From: Sneathiella sp. HT1-7
GTDB taxonomy: Bacteria; Pseudomonadota; Alphaproteobacteria; Sneathiellales; Sneathiellaceae
Direction: 5' to 3'
Assembly: GCF_020731145.1 (NCBI RefSeq)
Contig: NZ_JAJFZN010000002.1
Location: 62,001 to 126,000 of the forward strand
DNA: 64,000 bases
Below, one piece after another: positions 62,892-64,000 of the stretch. Both the position numbers and the translations under genes were made by a program. The notes under the pieces were generated by a model that saw only the letters and a program-made list of their open reading frames with translations, was not told the DNA's origin and ran no database searches. Numbering within the stretch: position 1 is the first letter of the stretch; the number at the start of each line of letters is the position of its first letter.

Positions 62892-62917
62892 TCCCGTCGG
62901 TAGCATTGCCGACGGGA
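62892..62917 (+). promoter_or_regulatory. Stem-loop between TAXI and permease genes
   Basis: TCCCGTCGG (62892-62900) pairs perfectly with CCGACGGGA (62909-62917), loop 8 nt, 19 bp after the TAXI stop. No U-tract. It occupies the same place as the hairpins after the other TRAP binding-protein genes. Confidence 0.65.
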
Positions 62918-62946
62918 TTACCAGCCTATTATTTGGGGGATCCTTC

Positions 62947-64000
62947 ATGGATAAAGGGTTTGATCGTGTTATCAGAATAGCGGTCTATGTCGTCGCCTTG
63001 GCGATGGTGGCGTATCATATGCTTAGCGCATATGGAATTCTGCTTGGAAGCATTGAACATCAAACTGTGCATTTGGCCTTTATTTTTGGACTCACCTTTC
63101 TTGTTGTTGTCCGCTCGGCTGCTGGGCCTGTTCGCCGCCTTATTTACCTGGGCTTTCTTGCTTGTGGTCTGTTTGTCACGGCATATGTATATGTCAATCT
63201 GGACGCCTTGGAACAGAATGTGGGTTTCCCCACCCCGACAGATATCGCGATTGGCATTCTAATGATTGTCCTTACATTTGAGGGGACACGGCAGGCTTGG
63301 GGATGGATTTTGCCGGTAGTTGCATTTGTGTTTGTTGCGTATTTCCTGTTCGGCAACTATCTCGGCGGCCCCCTCTATCACCGGCAATTCTCCCTGGGTT
63401 ATGTAATTTCATATTTGTCGATCGGATTTTCGGGCATTTACGGCACGTTTCTATCTATCTCAGCGAACCAAATATTCCTGTTTGTTGTGTTTGGCAGCAT
63501 GATGGGACTTTTGCGGATAAATGATTTTCTGTATGAGCTTGGCAAGCTTGTTGGACGGCGTGTCGCAGGTGGACCAGGCCAGACTGCCGTCGTCTCCAGT
63601 TCTCTTATTGGCATGGTTTCCGGCGCGGCGGTTGCAAATGTTGCCATCACTGGCGCCTTCACAATCCCTTATATGAAGCGGGCGGGATATTCAGCTCCCC
63701 TTGCAGGCGCGATTGAAGCGACTGCATCCACCGGCGGACAATTAATGCCTCCGGTCATGGGCGCCGCGGCATTTCTGATGGCCTTTTTTGTTGGGGTTCC
63801 CTACACGGATATCATGATCGCTGGCCTGATTCCGGCAATACTGTTCTACGTCGGAGTGATGCTGTCGGTCCAGTTTGCCTCCACTGCAGCCGGTATAAAA
63901 GCTCCGCGAGAGATGCCGAATTGGTCAGTTATTCGGCGCGGAGTTCCGATGTTTGTTATTCCTGTTGCGATCCTAACCGGCTTGCTCTTGTTTCGTTTCA
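62947..64000 (+). CDS. TRAP transporter fused permease (4TM/12TM), 3' end missing
   Basis: Membrane protein whose open frame of 351 codons runs to the window edge without a stop. The N-terminal four-helix part (MDKGFDRVIRIAVYVVALAM onward) corresponds to DctQ and the rest to DctM. SSSLIGMVSGAAVANVAITG, GAIEATASTGGQLMPPVMG and the 12TM start are the family hallmarks. The start is the ATG at 62947 with a GGGGGATCC-type ribosome site. It is the membrane half of the TAXI-TRAP system. Confidence 0.9.
   Translation, partial: MDKGFDRVIRIAVYVVALAMVAYHMLSAYGILLGSIEHQTVHLAFIFGLTFLVVVRSAAGPVRRLIYLGFLACGLFVTAYVYVNLDALEQNVGFPTPTDIAIGILMIVLTFEGTRQAWGWILPVVAFVFVAYFLFGNYLGGPLYHRQFSLGYVISYLSIGFSGIYGTFLSISANQIFLFVVFGSMMGLLRINDFLYELGKLVGRRVAGGPGQTAVVSSSLIGMVSGAAVANVAITGAFTIPYMKRAGYSAPLAGAIEATASTGGQLMPPVMGAAAFLMAFFVGVPYTDIMIAGLIPAILFYVGVMLSVQFASTAAGIKAPREMPNWSVIRRGVPMFVIPVAILTGLLLFRF

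Noticed and set aside
1-64000. CRISPR arrays, tRNA or rRNA genes, insertion sequences and attachment sites
   Set aside because: Reading the intergenic regions gave no regularly spaced repeats, no cloverleaf-like segments, and no transposase or integrase frames.

Overview
The window looks like chromosomal DNA from a marine, heterotrophic alphaproteobacterium of moderate GC content. This is inferred from the complete ectoine-catabolism cluster in the gene order known from marine roseobacters, five TRAP-type transporters in 64 kb, many CoA-linked catabolic enzymes, MocR, IclR, LysR and TetR regulators, and a PAS_5-type protein typical of alphaproteobacteria. The genus cannot be fixed from the sequence. 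I saw no rRNA, tRNA, CRISPR array, insertion sequence or phage gene. Both ends cut through genes.

Left part (1-13 kb): a truncated AGCS amino-acid:cation symporter with a universal stress protein, a lone crotonase and an MFS carrier. Next is a compact catabolic unit. An internally duplicated protein of unknown function (4629-5423) is divergent from an IclR regulator. That regulator overlaps genes for a two-subunit 2-oxo-acid dehydrogenase-like E1 (alpha and beta) and a third thiamine-diphosphate enzyme, followed by a TRAP transporter. No E2 or E3 gene is present, so the pathway is not a standard acetoin or pyruvate dehydrogenase system. A zinc metallopeptidase closes this part.

14-29 kb: a second TRAP transporter with a Tat-type binding protein, a frameshifted beta-keto acid cleavage enzyme (BKACE) and a thiolase. 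Then come an RND efflux pair, a nickel/cobalt (NicO) exporter-like protein with a DUF1007 partner, and a LysR-controlled group (AhpD-like, DUF1348, PNPOx-like).

30-43 kb: ectoine catabolism, all on the minus strand, in transcription order enuR, uehABC, usp, eutB, eutC, doeA, doeB, doeX(asnR), doeC(ssd), doeD(atf). The TRAP system imports (hydroxy)ectoine, DoeA opens the ring, DoeB deacetylates, and DoeD and DoeC carry diaminobutyrate to aspartate. eutA, expected beside eutB, is absent. Repeats at the enuR start and upstream of uehA share a motif and are candidate EnuR sites.

43-57 kb: redox and CoA-linked genes (Old Yellow Enzyme, acyl-CoA dehydrogenase, nitroreductase, alpha/beta hydrolases), a DUF2189 membrane protein, a fourth TRAP transporter beside an enoyl-CoA hydratase and a Rieske oxygenase, and a MetX-like hydrolase.

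57-64 kb: a VOC protein, then a TetR regulator, a FrnE-like CPWC protein and an AhpD-like protein below a perfect 22-bp inverted repeat that looks like a double TetR operator. The window ends with a class III CoA-transferase and IclR regulator divergent from a TAXI-type TRAP system whose fused permease runs off the right edge.

A cross-window theme is that four of the five TRAP loci carry a stem-loop directly after the binding-protein gene. Such hairpins would let the periplasmic protein be made in excess over the membrane subunits.
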